Shown: positions 9,651 through 18,336, counted from the stretch's first letter. The stretch is DNA of 64,000 nucleotides from Christiangramia fulva (GCF_003024155.1 NZ_CP028136.1:1364001-1428000); one strand, 5' to 3'. The notes: generated by a model from the sequence alone, not told the origin. Made by a program: numbers and translations.

Positions 9651-10061
9651 CTAGCAATATTCGTTGTAAGCTCCCATAAGGTTTTCTGCGATCATTTCAG
9701 CCGGACGGCCTTCAATATGATGGCGTTCCAACATATGAACGAGCTCTCCGTCTTTAAAAAGCGCCATGGAAGGAGAAGAAGGAGGGAAAGGCAGCATATA
9801 ACCACGAGCCTTTTCAGTAGCTTCCTTATCTACTCCGGCGAAAACGGTAAATAAATTATCGGGTGTTTTGGCATTCTGAAGAGAAAGTCTGGCTCCTGGT
9901 CGGGCATTGGCAGCGGCACAGCCACAAACCGAATTCACAACTACAAGCGTGGTTCCTTTTTTCTCCATCGCCTTTTCTACATCTTCCACGGTGTGCAATT
10001 CTTCAAAACCAATGCTGGTTAGATCTTCTCTCATTGGTTTCACCAATTCTGCTGGATACAT
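9651..10061 (-). CDS. BrxA/BrxB-family bacilliredoxin (YphP/YqiW family)
   Basis: 136 residues, full length for the family. The diagnostic CGC motif is at C46-C48 in VVNSVCGCAAANARPGA on a thioredoxin-like fold. Bacilliredoxins remove bacillithiol from oxidised protein thiols or act as low-potential disulfide reductases; whether this organism makes bacillithiol cannot be told here. It is monocistronic, with its own promoter (10099-10106) and terminator. Confidence 0.93.
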   Translation of the reverse strand: MYPAELVKPMREDLTSIGFEELHTVEDVEKAMEKKGTTLVVVNSVCGCAAANARPGARLSLQNAKTPDNLFTVFAGVDKEATEKARGYMLPFPPSSPSMALFKDGELVHMLERHHIEGRPAEMIAENLMGAYNEYC

Positions 10062-10098
10062 ATATTACGATTTTAAATTATAAAACTTATTTGAAGCA

Positions 10099-10106
10099 CA
10101 AAGATA
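10099..10106 (-). promoter_or_regulatory. Putative -7 box of the bacilliredoxin promoter
   Basis: TATCTTTG on the minus strand fits the Bacteroidota TAnnTTTG element exactly and lies about 38 bases before the start codon. No clear -33 element was confirmed. Confidence 0.6.
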
Positions 10107-10248
10107 CAAATTATGTTTGGCTATACATATCTCAAATTCCTATGAACAAATAGGTTGAATTTATATCCTTTTCTAATTCCTCAGAATTTATTAAGCTTGT
10201 GGCTTCCGCTCTTAAAGTGTTATCTTAGCGGCTAAAGAAAATTGCCCA

Positions 10249-10983
10249 ATGATCAAATGGCTTGCCGCAGTCCTCGGATTTATGTATGCCCGCATTCCGG
10301 GGGCGATACTTGGCTTTATTATAGGTACACTGCTCGACAATTATATACGTTCCACCGGCGGATTGCTTAATTCCTGGTTTGGCGAACAGAAACAGCATGT
10401 TTCTCCCGGTGATTTTGAACTGAATCTCCTTTCCCTGTGCTCCATAGTGATCAAGGCTGACGGCCATGTTTCTCAACAGGAACTCGATTATGTAAGAACC
10501 TATTTCGTCCAGTCTTACGGAAAGGAGCGCGCAAATGCCACTTTTCGCACCTTTAATGAAGTGGTGAAGAACCGGCAGGTTTCGGCTTCGAGAATTGGCA
10601 GGTACCTTGCTGCAAAAACCAGATATGCGACCCGGCTTCAAATCATTCATTTTTTATTCGGCATAGCTCAGGCCGATGGCCGCGTGAGTGAGCCGGAAGC
10701 GGAGGTCATCCAGGAAATTGCAGGATATCTTCAGCTCAACCGCCGCGATTTTGAAAGCATAAAGGCCATGTTCTTTAAAAAGGCCGATTATGCTTATACC
10801 ATTCTCGAGATTGAAAAAAATGCCAGCAATGAGGAGGTGAAAAAAGCCTACCGGAAAATGGCCAAAAAGTACCATCCCGATAAACTCGGACATATGGATG
10901 AAGCCTACCGAAAAGGCGCCGAGGAAAAATTCAGAAAAGTCCAGGAAGCTTACGAACTAATTCAAAAGGAGAGAGGTATGTAA
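10249..10983 (+). CDS. TerB-like and J-domain membrane protein (DjlA-like)
   Basis: 244 residues. An N-terminal hydrophobic segment (about 1-30, glycine-rich) probably anchors it. The middle is TerB-like ([20 protein letters not shown] and [18 protein letters not shown], two acidic metal-binding-like loops). The C-terminus is a J domain with HPD at about 209-211 ([11 protein letters not shown]). This is the DjlA layout, a membrane-anchored DnaK co-chaperone. Monocistronic by appearance. Confidence 0.9.
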   Translation: MIKWLAAVLGFMYARIPGAILGFIIGTLLDNYIRSTGGLLNSWFGEQKQHVSPGDFELNLLSLCSIVIKADGHVSQQELDYVRTYFVQSYGKERANATFRTFNEVVKNRQVSASRIGRYLAAKTRYATRLQIIHFLFGIAQADGRVSEPEAEVIQEIAGYLQLNRRDFESIKAMFFKKADYAYTILEIEKNASNEEVKKAYRKMAKKYHPDKLGHMDEAYRKGAEEKFRKVQEAYELIQKERGM

Positions 10984-11034
10984 TTTTTTAGCTGAAAATT
11001 CTACCCTGTAATTACCTGTTTTTAGGTTGAAAAT

Positions 11035-11053
11035 TTAGGTTAGGCTAAAAATA
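11035..11053 (+). promoter_or_regulatory. Candidate DtxR-type operator before the metal regulator
   Basis: TTAGGTTAGGCTAAAAATA matches 14 of 19 positions of the actinobacterial DtxR/IdeR consensus (TTAGGTTAGCCTAACCTAA), with a perfect left half. Another left half-site, TTTAGGTTG, lies at 11021-11029. The box sits just upstream of a -7 box at 11079-11086. Autoregulation is an inference. Confidence 0.5.
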
Positions 11054-11078
11054 AAGTTTTATAAAGCCAAAAAAGCCT

Positions 11079-11086
11079 TATTTTTG
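11079..11086 (+). promoter_or_regulatory. Putative -7 box for the DtxR-family regulator
   Basis: TATTTTTG matches TAnnTTTG, 20 bases before the ATG at 11107. It is overlapped by the direct repeat GTTTTATAA (at 11057 and 11086), which could be part of an operator. Confidence 0.55.
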
Positions 11087-11106
11087 TTTTATAACTCGAA
11101 AAGAAT

Positions 11107-11778
11107 ATGGGGATCAGTCTTTCTGAAGAAAACTATTTAAAAGCCATTTTTCATCTGGAAGGAACAGCAAAAAATGGCGTTAGCACAAATGCGATTGCCG
11201 AAGAAATGCAAACAAAGGCATCGTCGGTGACCGATATGGTTAAAAAGTTATCAGATAAAGATCTGGTGAAATATCGGAAATATCAGGGCGTGAAACTGAG
11301 TCCAAAAGGCAGGAAAGAAGCTGTAAAAATAGTGCGGAACCACCGTTTGTGGGAATATTTTCTGGTAGAGAAACTCGATTTTAACTGGGATCAGGTGCAT
11401 GAGGTTGCAGAGCAACTGGAACATATAAAATCTGAAAAACTCATACATGAGCTGGATCGATTTCTCGGTTATCCGAAAAGAGATCCGCATGGCGATCCAA
11501 TTCCAGACGAGGAAGGAAATTTTGCAAAAACCAGCCGAATTCTCCTGAGCGAATGCCGTGAAGGTGAAACCGCCATTGTGATGGGAGTTAAAGATTCATC
11601 GGCATCTTTTCTTCGGTATTTAGATAAGAATAACATTGCTCTTGGAAGTAAGATCACCCTTTTGCACAAAGAAGATTTTGATCAGTCTGTATTGGTGGAA
11701 ACTTCAGAAGGGCAGATGAGTCTTTCCAAAAAGACGGCTTTTAATCTTTTTGTAAAAATACAGGAAAATGAAGGCTAA
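11107..11778 (+). CDS. DtxR/MntR-family metal-dependent transcriptional regulator
   Basis: 223 residues, the long DtxR layout. Winged helix at the N-terminus (SLSEENYLKAIFHLEG, then TNAIAEEMQTKASSVTDMVK), metal-binding dimerisation domain with EVAEQLEHIKSEKLIHELDR and the family motif DPHGDPIP, and a C-terminal FeoA/SH3-like domain (about 150-223). It should sense Fe2+ or Mn2+ and repress uptake genes. The stop overlaps the start of the Nramp transporter by 11 bases, so the regulator and its likely target are cotranscribed. Fe versus Mn specificity is not decided. Confidence 0.93.
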   Translation: MGISLSEENYLKAIFHLEGTAKNGVSTNAIAEEMQTKASSVTDMVKKLSDKDLVKYRKYQGVKLSPKGRKEAVKIVRNHRLWEYFLVEKLDFNWDQVHEVAEQLEHIKSEKLIHELDRFLGYPKRDPHGDPIPDEEGNFAKTSRILLSECREGETAIVMGVKDSSASFLRYLDKNNIALGSKITLLHKEDFDQSVLVETSEGQMSLSKKTAFNLFVKIQENEG

Positions 11779-13657
11779 GGAAAAGCTGAAGAGATCTCTG
11801 GAAGAGGTGCATGGTTCGGTAAACGCCTCTGACCAAAAAACCTTTTGGAGGAAAATCTTCGCCTTTTTGGGCCCTGCCTACCTGGTAAGTGTTGGATATA
11901 TGGATCCCGGGAACTGGGCCACCGATATTGCCGGCGGAAGCCAGTTTGGATATTCTCTGTTGTGGGTGCTGCTCATGTCTAACATCATGGCGCTATTGCT
12001 CCAGAGTTTGTGCACCAGGCTTGGGATCGTTAGTGGTCTTGATCTGGCACAGGCCTCCCGAAAAGAATATCCCAAATTTGTTAATTTTATTCTTTATATT
12101 TTGGCTGAAATAGCCATTGCTGCTACCGATCTTGCCGAAGTGGTGGGAATGGCCATAGGCCTTGAGCTTCTTTTCCATATTCCACTCCTTTGGGGCGTAA
12201 GCATTACGGTTTTTGACAGTTTTTTGCTGCTTTTTTTAATGAATAAAGGGATTCGCAGAATGGAAGCCTTTATCATTTCTTTGGTAGCGGTCATCGGTTT
12301 GTGTTTCTTTCTGGAATTGTTTTTCGCAAAACCCGATTTAGCTGAAATAGCAACTGGTTTTATCCCTGAAATTAAGAACAATCGTGCCCTTTATATCGCA
12401 ATTGGAATTATCGGTGCGACGGTGATGCCTCATAATCTTTACCTTCACTCCTCGCTGGTACAAACCAGAAAGATCATACCAACTAAAGCGGGCATAAAAC
12501 AGGCATTGAAGTATAATTTTGCCGATTCGGCAATCGCCCTGAATTTTGCCTTTTTTGTCAATGCTGCCATTCTCATTCTTGCCGCTTCGGTCTTTTACAA
12601 AAATGGAATTTACCAGGTTGCGGAAATTAAGGACGCCCATGCCCTGCTGGAACCTTTACTCGGAAGTTCTCTGGCACCTGTTCTCTTTGCACTCGCCCTG
12701 ATCGCGGCGGGACAAAGTTCTACGCTAACAGGAACCCTGGCAGGACAGATCGTAATGGAAGGTTACCTGAATTTGCGGATTCAGCCCTGGGTACGAAGAC
12801 TCATTACCAGGCTTCTTGCCATTATTCCCGCCTTGCTTACCATTTATTTTTTTGGGGAAAGTTCCACCGGTGAATTACTGGTACTTAGCCAGGTCGTGCT
12901 AAGCCTGCAACTGGGATTTGCCGTGATTCCGTTAATTCATTTCGTTAGTGATAACAAAATGATGAAGGGATACCAGATAAAATGGCCCATTGCAGCAGCT
13001 TCCTGGCTCATTACCATAATCATAGTTTCTTTAAATGTAAAGCTGGTAAACGATGAGATAATCAATTGGCTTCAGAATTCCGAAAACCCGTTTTGGATCT
13101 GGATTTTCGTTATTCCGGTTGCTATTGGGGCCGTATTGCTCCTTCTGTTCATCGGTTTATGGCCCTATATCAAAAGATTTTTCGCTGAAAAAGAGACCAA
13201 AATGGTCCCTCATATAACAGCTTCACAAATTGGGCAACTTTCTATTCCGAAAGCTTATCAGAATATTGCGGTAGCGGTCGATTTTTCTACAGCCGATAGT
13301 AAAAGTATCGCTTCGGCATTACAAATTGGAGGAAAAGAAGCAAAATACACCCTTGTTCATATTGTGGAAACGCCGGGAGCTATTCTTTATGGAAATCAGA
13401 TAAAAGATTTCGAAACCTCCAGCGATATGGAGTTTCTTGAAGATTATAGATCGGAGCTCGAAAATAACGGCTACCAAATAAATATTCAACTCGGTTTCGG
13501 GCTTTCCAAAAAAGCTTTGCCAAAAATTGTAAATTCCGGTGATTTTGATTTACTGGTTTTAGGTAGTCACGGCCATGCCTTTTTTAAAGATCTCCTCTTC
13601 GGAACTACCGTAGATAAGGTTCGCCATCGTATTAAAATACCAGTTTTTATTTCATAA
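11768..13657 (+). CDS. Nramp-family Mn2+/Fe2+ transporter fused to a universal stress domain
   Basis: 629 residues, about 200 more than a plain Nramp. Residues 30 to about 480 hold the transporter: DPGN at 46-49 (GYMDPGNWATDIAGG) in helix 1 and ATVMPHNLYLHSS at about 218-230 in helix 6, the metal-binding unwound helices; the consensus transport motif region GQSSTLTGTLAGQIVMEGYL follows. Residues about 495-629 form a UspA-like domain (NIAVAVDFSTADSKS at its start, VLGSHGHAFFKDLLFGTTVDKV near its end), with the G-x-x-G-H nucleotide-binding pattern partly kept. The cytosolic tail may regulate transport. It overlaps the regulator and precedes a ZIP transporter. Confidence 0.92.
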   Translation: MKAKEKLKRSLEEVHGSVNASDQKTFWRKIFAFLGPAYLVSVGYMDPGNWATDIAGGSQFGYSLLWVLLMSNIMALLLQSLCTRLGIVSGLDLAQASRKEYPKFVNFILYILAEIAIAATDLAEVVGMAIGLELLFHIPLLWGVSITVFDSFLLLFLMNKGIRRMEAFIISLVAVIGLCFFLELFFAKPDLAEIATGFIPEIKNNRALYIAIGIIGATVMPHNLYLHSSLVQTRKIIPTKAGIKQALKYNFADSAIALNFAFFVNAAILILAASVFYKNGIYQVAEIKDAHALLEPLLGSSLAPVLFALALIAAGQSSTLTGTLAGQIVMEGYLNLRIQPWVRRLITRLLAIIPALLTIYFFGESSTGELLVLSQVVLSLQLGFAVIPLIHFVSDNKMMKGYQIKWPIAAASWLITIIIVSLNVKLVNDEIINWLQNSENPFWIWIFVIPVAIGAVLLLLFIGLWPYIKRFFAEKETKMVPHITASQIGQLSIPKAYQNIAVAVDFSTADSKSIASALQIGGKEAKYTLVHIVETPGAILYGNQIKDFETSSDMEFLEDYRSELENNGYQINIQLGFGLSKKALPKIVNSGDFDLLVLGSHGHAFFKDLLFGTTVDKVRHRIKIPVFIS

Positions 13658-13669
13658 AATTCACAGAAT

Positions 13670-14491
13670 ATGCAAGGAGTTATTGAATATTTTAAAAGTA
13701 TTGATCCCGTTCTGGCGGCTCTTTACGCAACAATTTTCACCTGGGGGTTAACCGCTTTAGGAGCTTCACTGGTTTTTCTTTTAAGAGGAATGAATCGAGC
13801 ATTTTTTGATGGAATGCTGGGTTTTACGGGGGGTGTAATGGTGGCAGCCAGCTTTTGGAGCTTGCTTGCTCCGGGAATTGAAATGAGCCCGGGGGAAGGT
13901 TTTGCAAAGGTAATTCCGGCTGTGATCGGCTTCTCGCTCGGCGCCCTTTTTATTTTCGCACTTGATAAGATCCTGCCGCACCTGCATGTAAATTTTAAAG
14001 AAACTGAAAAAGAAGGGGTAAAAACTGCCTGGCATAAATCTATACTTCTTACCCTGGCTATTACCTTACATAATATTCCTGAAGGGCTTGCTATTGGAGT
14101 GCTTTTTGGGGGTGTGAGCGCCGGCTTTGAGGGCGCAACCATTGGAGGGGCCGTTGCTCTGGCCATTGGTATTGGTTTGCAGAATTTTCCTGAAGGTTTT
14201 GCCGTGGCTATGCCTCTACGCCGCCAGGGACTCAGCAGGTGGAAATGTTTTAATTACGGCCAGCTTTCTGCAATAGTTGAGCCTATTGCCGCGGTTTTAG
14301 GTGCCTGGGCGGTGATGACCTTTAAACCTGTCTTGCCCTATGCTTTATGTTTTGCCGCCGGCGCCATGATTTTTGTGGTGGTAGAAGAGGTGGTACCAGA
14401 ATCACAGCAAAGTGCGCATACTGATATCTCAACACTTGGTTTTATCGGAGGATTTATGATTATGATGACGCTGGATGTGGGACTTGCTTAA
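13670..14491 (+). CDS. ZIP-family divalent metal transporter (GufA/ZupT-like)
   Basis: 273 residues with about eight membrane helices. The paired ZIP metal-site helices are clear: LTLHNIPEGLAIGVLFGG and GLQNFPEGFAVAMPLR, where the second has lost the His. A short intracellular loop (HLHVNFKETEKEG) separates helices 3 and 4. ZIP proteins bring Zn2+, Fe2+ or Mn2+ into the cytosol. It lies 12 bases after the Nramp gene, so it is probably the third gene of the regulator operon. Confidence 0.92.
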   Translation: MQGVIEYFKSIDPVLAALYATIFTWGLTALGASLVFLLRGMNRAFFDGMLGFTGGVMVAASFWSLLAPGIEMSPGEGFAKVIPAVIGFSLGALFIFALDKILPHLHVNFKETEKEGVKTAWHKSILLTLAITLHNIPEGLAIGVLFGGVSAGFEGATIGGAVALAIGIGLQNFPEGFAVAMPLRRQGLSRWKCFNYGQLSAIVEPIAAVLGAWAVMTFKPVLPYALCFAAGAMIFVVVEEVVPESQQSAHTDISTLGFIGGFMIMMTLDVGLA

Positions 14492-14535
14492 TTGCAACAA
14501 AGCTTGTTCCGGATCGTCTTTAAAATAAAACAATT

Positions 14536-14946
14536 ATGAGAATATTCTTAGCGGTATGTTTAATGCTTCTGGCCGAAACTTCTTTCCCGCAAACCGGAGA
14601 AGCCGAAAATTTCAGAAATATTGGCGAGGAGCTCTGTCTCGGAGGTAAGTTAGCGTTTGAAGATTATTCCATAGTCTTTTGCGAAGTGATCTCAGATTCA
14701 CGCTGCTCAAAAGGAGTTAACTGCATCTGGGCCGGAGAAGCAAAGGTAAAACTTGAATTTTTTAAAGGAAATAGATCGTTGGGTACAGGAATTTTTACTT
14801 CAGCCGGAACTTCATTAGCTGAATTTTTTGATAAAAATAATATTGAGATTAGCAGATTTTCACTTTATCCATATCCGGATATCCGGCGGAAAATAAATCC
14901 TGAAGATTATTCCTTATTTATTGAAATTTCCGAAAAAGTAGATTGA
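14536..14946 (+). CDS. Small secreted protein of unknown function with conserved Cys pattern
   Basis: 136 residues with a signal peptide (about 1-19). The mature part contains C-L-G-G-K, FCEVISDSRCSKGVNCIWAG and then a beta-rich C-terminus. I recall the DSRC-x4-C-x-WAG pattern in other small Bacteroidota secreted proteins, but no function is known to me. It follows the ZIP gene by 44 bases on the same strand and may belong to the metal operon. Metal binding by the cysteines is only a guess. Confidence 0.75.
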   Translation: MRIFLAVCLMLLAETSFPQTGEAENFRNIGEELCLGGKLAFEDYSIVFCEVISDSRCSKGVNCIWAGEAKVKLEFFKGNRSLGTGIFTSAGTSLAEFFDKNNIEISRFSLYPYPDIRRKINPEDYSLFIEISEKVD

Positions 14947-14949
14947 CCT

Positions 14950-15099
14950 TTAATGATCGCAGCCACAATCAGAAACTCCGCAGGAACCTGATTTCTTTTT
15001 TCCACCTAAAAACGCTGGCTTCCAGATGAACTTGGTCACCAGATAGCCAGCAGCAATCAAAAAAATTATAAATACTAATATTTCCTGTAAACTTACCAT
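14950..15099 (-). CDS. FeoB-associated Cys-rich membrane protein
   Basis: A 49-residue gene on the minus strand. It has one membrane helix (about 5-24), then a basic linker and a Cys-rich tail KSGSCGVSDCGCDH. This matches the FeoB-associated Cys-rich family that commonly follows feoB. It lies 33 bases past the feoB stop on the same strand, so a feoA-feoB-Cys-rich operon is likely. Its role is thought to be iron handling at the FeoB exit side, perhaps in place of FeoC; that is inference. Confidence 0.85.
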   Translation of the reverse strand: MVSLQEILVFIIFLIAAGYLVTKFIWKPAFLGGKKKSGSCGVSDCGCDH

Positions 15100-15132
15100 A
15101 TTCTATGTGTCGTTTTTACTGTCTATAAATTA

Positions 15133-17235
15133 CTATTTTAACAGCTGAAATGCAAGTAAAGCAACCAAATATGCGAAGCTGCTCATAACAATCAACTGTA
15201 ATAACGGCCATTTCCAGGTATTAGTTTCCTTTTTCACAATGGCAAGCGTACTCATACACTGCATCGCGAAGGCATAAAAAAGCAGCAGGCTCACGCCGCT
15301 TGCAAAGGTGAACAAGGGACCACCTAGAACCGGGTTTGTTTCCGCGGCCATTCTATTTTTGATGGTTTCTTCCTCATCACTTCCCACACTATAGATAGTA
15401 GCCAAAGTCCCTACAAATACCTCCCGGGCGGCAAAAGAACTGATAATGGCAATCCCAATTTTCCAGTCATACCCCAGAGGTCGTACAATCGGCTCGATTC
15501 CCTGCCCCATGATGCCGATATACGAATGTTTCAATTTATAAGAAGCGATTTGATTTTCGAGTTTTTGATCGGAAACATTCGCAGGATTCTGATATTTTTC
15601 CTTAACGATTTCTTCGGCGTTTTCAAATTTATCGCCCGGCCCATAGCTCGCCAGCACCCAGAGGATAATAGAAATAGCAAGGATAATTTTTCCGGCGCCG
15701 AAAACGAATGATTTTGTTTTCTCAACTACATTTATACTGACATTTTTCAGCATAGGCAGCTTGTAATTAGGCATTTCAATTACAAAATATCGTTTGGATT
15801 TGTTTTTAAGGATCTTGTTGAGGATCCATGCTGAAAAAATTGCCATTCCGAAACCGATAAGATAAAGCAGCATAAGGGTTAAGCCCTGATAATTCAGTCC
15901 GAGTATCGTCTTATCGGGAATCACTAGCGCGATGATAATTAGATAAACGGGCAAGCGTGCCGAACAGGTGGTGAACGGAACCACCAGAATGGTGATAAGA
16001 CGTTCCTTCCAGTGTTCAATATTTCTTGTAGCCATGACTGCGGGGATGGCACAGGCGGTTCCAGAAACCAAGGGAACCACGCTTTTTCCGCTTAAACCGA
16101 ACTTTCGCATAATCCTGTCCATTAAGAAAACTACCCTGCTCATATAGCCCGATTCTTCAAGAATGGAAATAAACAGGAACAAAAATGCGATTTGAGGAAT
16201 GAAAATGATAATTCCGCCCAGGCCGGGGATTATTCCTTCAGAGATGAGGCTTGTAAAAGGTCCGGCTGGTAAAACGGCATTAGACCATTCTGCCAGCTTC
16301 GCAAATTCGGTATCAATAAGATCCATGGGATAACTTGACCAGTTATAGATAGCCTGAAAAATGGTTAGAAGAATGGTAAAGAATATCAAATATCCCCACA
16401 CTTTATGAGTGAGAATGCGATCCAGCCTGGAACGAAGATCGGTGGCAGCATCTTTATCTATCGTTAAAGTCTCTTTTAAAACTCCGTTTATGAACTGATA
16501 TCTTAAAATTGTTTCCTTTTGCTGAAGCCTTTTAAGATCACTTCCCGACTTGGTATTGAAATCAGCGGCGTTGTTGATCCCTGACCTGCTGATGTTGCCA
16601 AAATTGACGTCCTGGGTGATCACCAACCACAACTTGTAAAGCGACTGGTTGGGAAACATTTGTCGTAGATTATTAAAATATTCCGGGTCAATAATTGAAG
16701 CATTTAGGCAGGGCTCTATGGGTAAATGCCGATAATTGATAATGAGTTCTTTTAAATAATCAATTCCCATCCTTTTCCGGGCGCTCACGAGGGCGACCTT
16801 AGTCTTCAATTTCTCTTCAAATTCCTCAACATTAAGGCTGATGCCTTTTCTTTTCATCCTGTCGGCCATGTTTACCACCAGGATGGTAGGAATACCAAGA
16901 TCTTTTACCTGGGTAAAGAGGAGTAAATTTCTTTTCAGATTTTCCACATCGCTTACCACAACGGCAACATCGGGATAATCTTTATCATTTTTATTAAGAA
17001 GCAGTTCGATGACCACGTTCTCATCAAACGAAGAAGCATTCAGGCTATAAGTACCGGGCAGGTCAATGATATGGGCTTTTAACCCCCGCGGAAGTTTACA
17101 AATGCCTTCTTTTTTTTCAACAGTAATTCCCGGGTAATTCCCCACTTTCTGGTTAAGGCCGGTTAGCTGATTGAAAACAGAGGTTTTGCCAGTATTAGGA
17201 TTTCCTATTAAGGCAACATTGATTTGTTTTGCCAT
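15133..17235 (-). CDS. feoB: Ferrous iron transport protein B
   Basis: 700 residues, full length. The N-terminal G domain shows G1 GNPNTGKTS (11-19), G3 DLPG (58-61) and G4 NMAD (122-125). The membrane part carries two gate repeats, with FLFLFISILEESGYMSRVVF and SGTACAIPAVMATRNIEHWK in the first and ISSFAAREVFVGTLATIY in the second. It takes up Fe2+ across the inner membrane, powered or gated by nucleotide hydrolysis. The start is one base after the feoA stop. Confidence 0.97.
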   Translation of the reverse strand: MAKQINVALIGNPNTGKTSVFNQLTGLNQKVGNYPGITVEKKEGICKLPRGLKAHIIDLPGTYSLNASSFDENVVIELLLNKNDKDYPDVAVVVSDVENLKRNLLLFTQVKDLGIPTILVVNMADRMKRKGISLNVEEFEEKLKTKVALVSARKRMGIDYLKELIINYRHLPIEPCLNASIIDPEYFNNLRQMFPNQSLYKLWLVITQDVNFGNISRSGINNAADFNTKSGSDLKRLQQKETILRYQFINGVLKETLTIDKDAATDLRSRLDRILTHKVWGYLIFFTILLTIFQAIYNWSSYPMDLIDTEFAKLAEWSNAVLPAGPFTSLISEGIIPGLGGIIIFIPQIAFLFLFISILEESGYMSRVVFLMDRIMRKFGLSGKSVVPLVSGTACAIPAVMATRNIEHWKERLITILVVPFTTCSARLPVYLIIIALVIPDKTILGLNYQGLTLMLLYLIGFGMAIFSAWILNKILKNKSKRYFVIEMPNYKLPMLKNVSINVVEKTKSFVFGAGKIILAISIILWVLASYGPGDKFENAEEIVKEKYQNPANVSDQKLENQIASYKLKHSYIGIMGQGIEPIVRPLGYDWKIGIAIISSFAAREVFVGTLATIYSVGSDEEETIKNRMAAETNPVLGGPLFTFASGVSLLLFYAFAMQCMSTLAIVKKETNTWKWPLLQLIVMSSFAYLVALLAFQLLK

Positions 17236-17236
17236 A

Positions 17237-17467
17237 TTAGCTTATCAATTCAATTTCGATTAAAAGGGCAGTTTCTTTTCTAATAGCCAGATGACTTCCG
17301 TTGATATTCAGATACATCGGGTCTTTGAAGGGAGCGGTTTGTACCAGCTCGACCACATTGCCGGGCAGGCAGCCCATTTCCAGTAACTTTAAAGGGAGCA
17401 TATCGGCCGAGAAGTCTTTGATGATCCCGCGCTGGCCCCTTTTGAGATTAGCAACCGTTACCTTCAT
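17237..17467 (-). CDS. feoA: Ferrous iron transport protein A
   Basis: 76 residues forming one SH3-like FeoA domain: MKVTVANLKRGQRGIIKDFS at the start, then LLEMGCLPGNVVELVQTAPF, and LAIRKETALLIEIELI at the end. FeoA is a small cytosolic partner of FeoB. It starts the feoA-feoB-Cys-rich unit, with a candidate promoter and metal box directly upstream (17473-17502). Confidence 0.95.
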   Translation of the reverse strand: MKVTVANLKRGQRGIIKDFSADMLPLKLLEMGCLPGNVVELVQTAPFKDPMYLNINGSHLAIRKETALLIEIELIS

Positions 17468-17472
17468 TTTTA

Positions 17473-17489
17473 TTTAGATTGATTTTAAA
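17473..17489 (-). promoter_or_regulatory. Candidate metal-responsive operator before feoA
   Basis: TTTAGATTGATTTTAAA (written on the plus strand) is an imperfect palindrome resembling the TTTAGGTTG-type half-sites in front of the DtxR-family gene. It lies between the -7 box (17495-17502) and the feoA ATG, where a bound repressor would block transcription. It is a weaker match than the 11035 box. Confidence 0.35.
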
Positions 17490-17494
17490 CAAGG

Positions 17495-17502
17495 CAAAAG
17501 TA
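17495..17502 (-). promoter_or_regulatory. Putative -7 box of the feoA promoter
   Basis: On the minus strand TACTTTTG matches TAnnTTTG exactly, 27 bases before the feoA ATG. It implies that feoAB has its own promoter rather than depending only on the SCO gene upstream. Confidence 0.55.
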
Positions 17503-17547
17503 ATGGAATTTAGACCAATAGAAAAGTGAAAGCATAAAAAAGTAAGT

Positions 17548-18225
17548 TTACTTATATTCTTTTTCCAGAACCCCAATATCGTGCATAAGCTGTTCGATAG
17601 CTTTTGGGTCGGTCCCGTCATAAAATCCCCGGATTCGCCGTTCTTTATCCACAAGCACGAAATTTTCGGTATGGATCATATCATACTTCCCGCCATCTCC
17701 GGTAGTTTTGGTAGCCAGGTACGATTTTCTAGCCAGTTCATAGATTTGCTTCTTATCGCCGGTAACAAGATTCCATTTTTCATCGATAACACCTTTTTCT
17801 TCGGCGTATTTCTTTAAGGCCGGGACACTGTCGGCCACCGGAAAAACGCTATGGGAAAGCAATAACACCTCAGGGTCGTCTTTGATTTTTTCCTGTATTT
17901 TCACCATATGATCGGTCATTATAGGGCAAATGGTCACACAGGTAGTAAAGAAGAAATCGGCCACATAGATCTTATTTTTATAAAAATCCTGGGTGATGGT
18001 ATCACCGTTTTGGTTTATTAATTTGAAATCGGCAATACGGTGGTATTTCCGAACATTCTGAACGGTAGAATCTACCAGTTCGGCATTTACCATATCAGGC
18101 TGATATATAGGAAGCCTTTCTTCGGGTTTGTAAAGATTGTAGATGGTGTAAATAATGATTACAGAAAGTATAAACATTACAATAGCGAATGTCTTATAGC
18201 GAGCAAAAAACTTTAGCATTCTCAA
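17548..18225 (-). CDS. SCO1/SenC-family copper chaperone-like protein
   Basis: 225 residues with an N-terminal membrane anchor (about 10-30) and a periplasmic thioredoxin fold. The copper-site residues are C96 and C100 (FFFTTCVTICPIMTDHM) and H185 (MIHTENFVLVDKERRIRGFY). SCO proteins deliver copper to the CuA site of cytochrome oxidase or act as thiol reductases. It lies 80 bases upstream of feoA on the same strand and could be partly cotranscribed with the iron genes. Confidence 0.93.
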   Translation of the reverse strand: MRMLKFFARYKTFAIVMFILSVIIIYTIYNLYKPEERLPIYQPDMVNAELVDSTVQNVRKYHRIADFKLINQNGDTITQDFYKNKIYVADFFFTTCVTICPIMTDHMVKIQEKIKDDPEVLLLSHSVFPVADSVPALKKYAEEKGVIDEKWNLVTGDKKQIYELARKSYLATKTTGDGGKYDMIHTENFVLVDKERRIRGFYDGTDPKAIEQLMHDIGVLEKEYK

Positions 18226-18336
18226 AATTTTGGCAAAGTTAAAGGCTGAAAATGAAATAGAAGAATTCTACCTGTAAAAATTTCAATGTCTGCTGGAACT
18301 CAAAAATATAAACTTTCGTAGGAGAGTAGAAAAACT

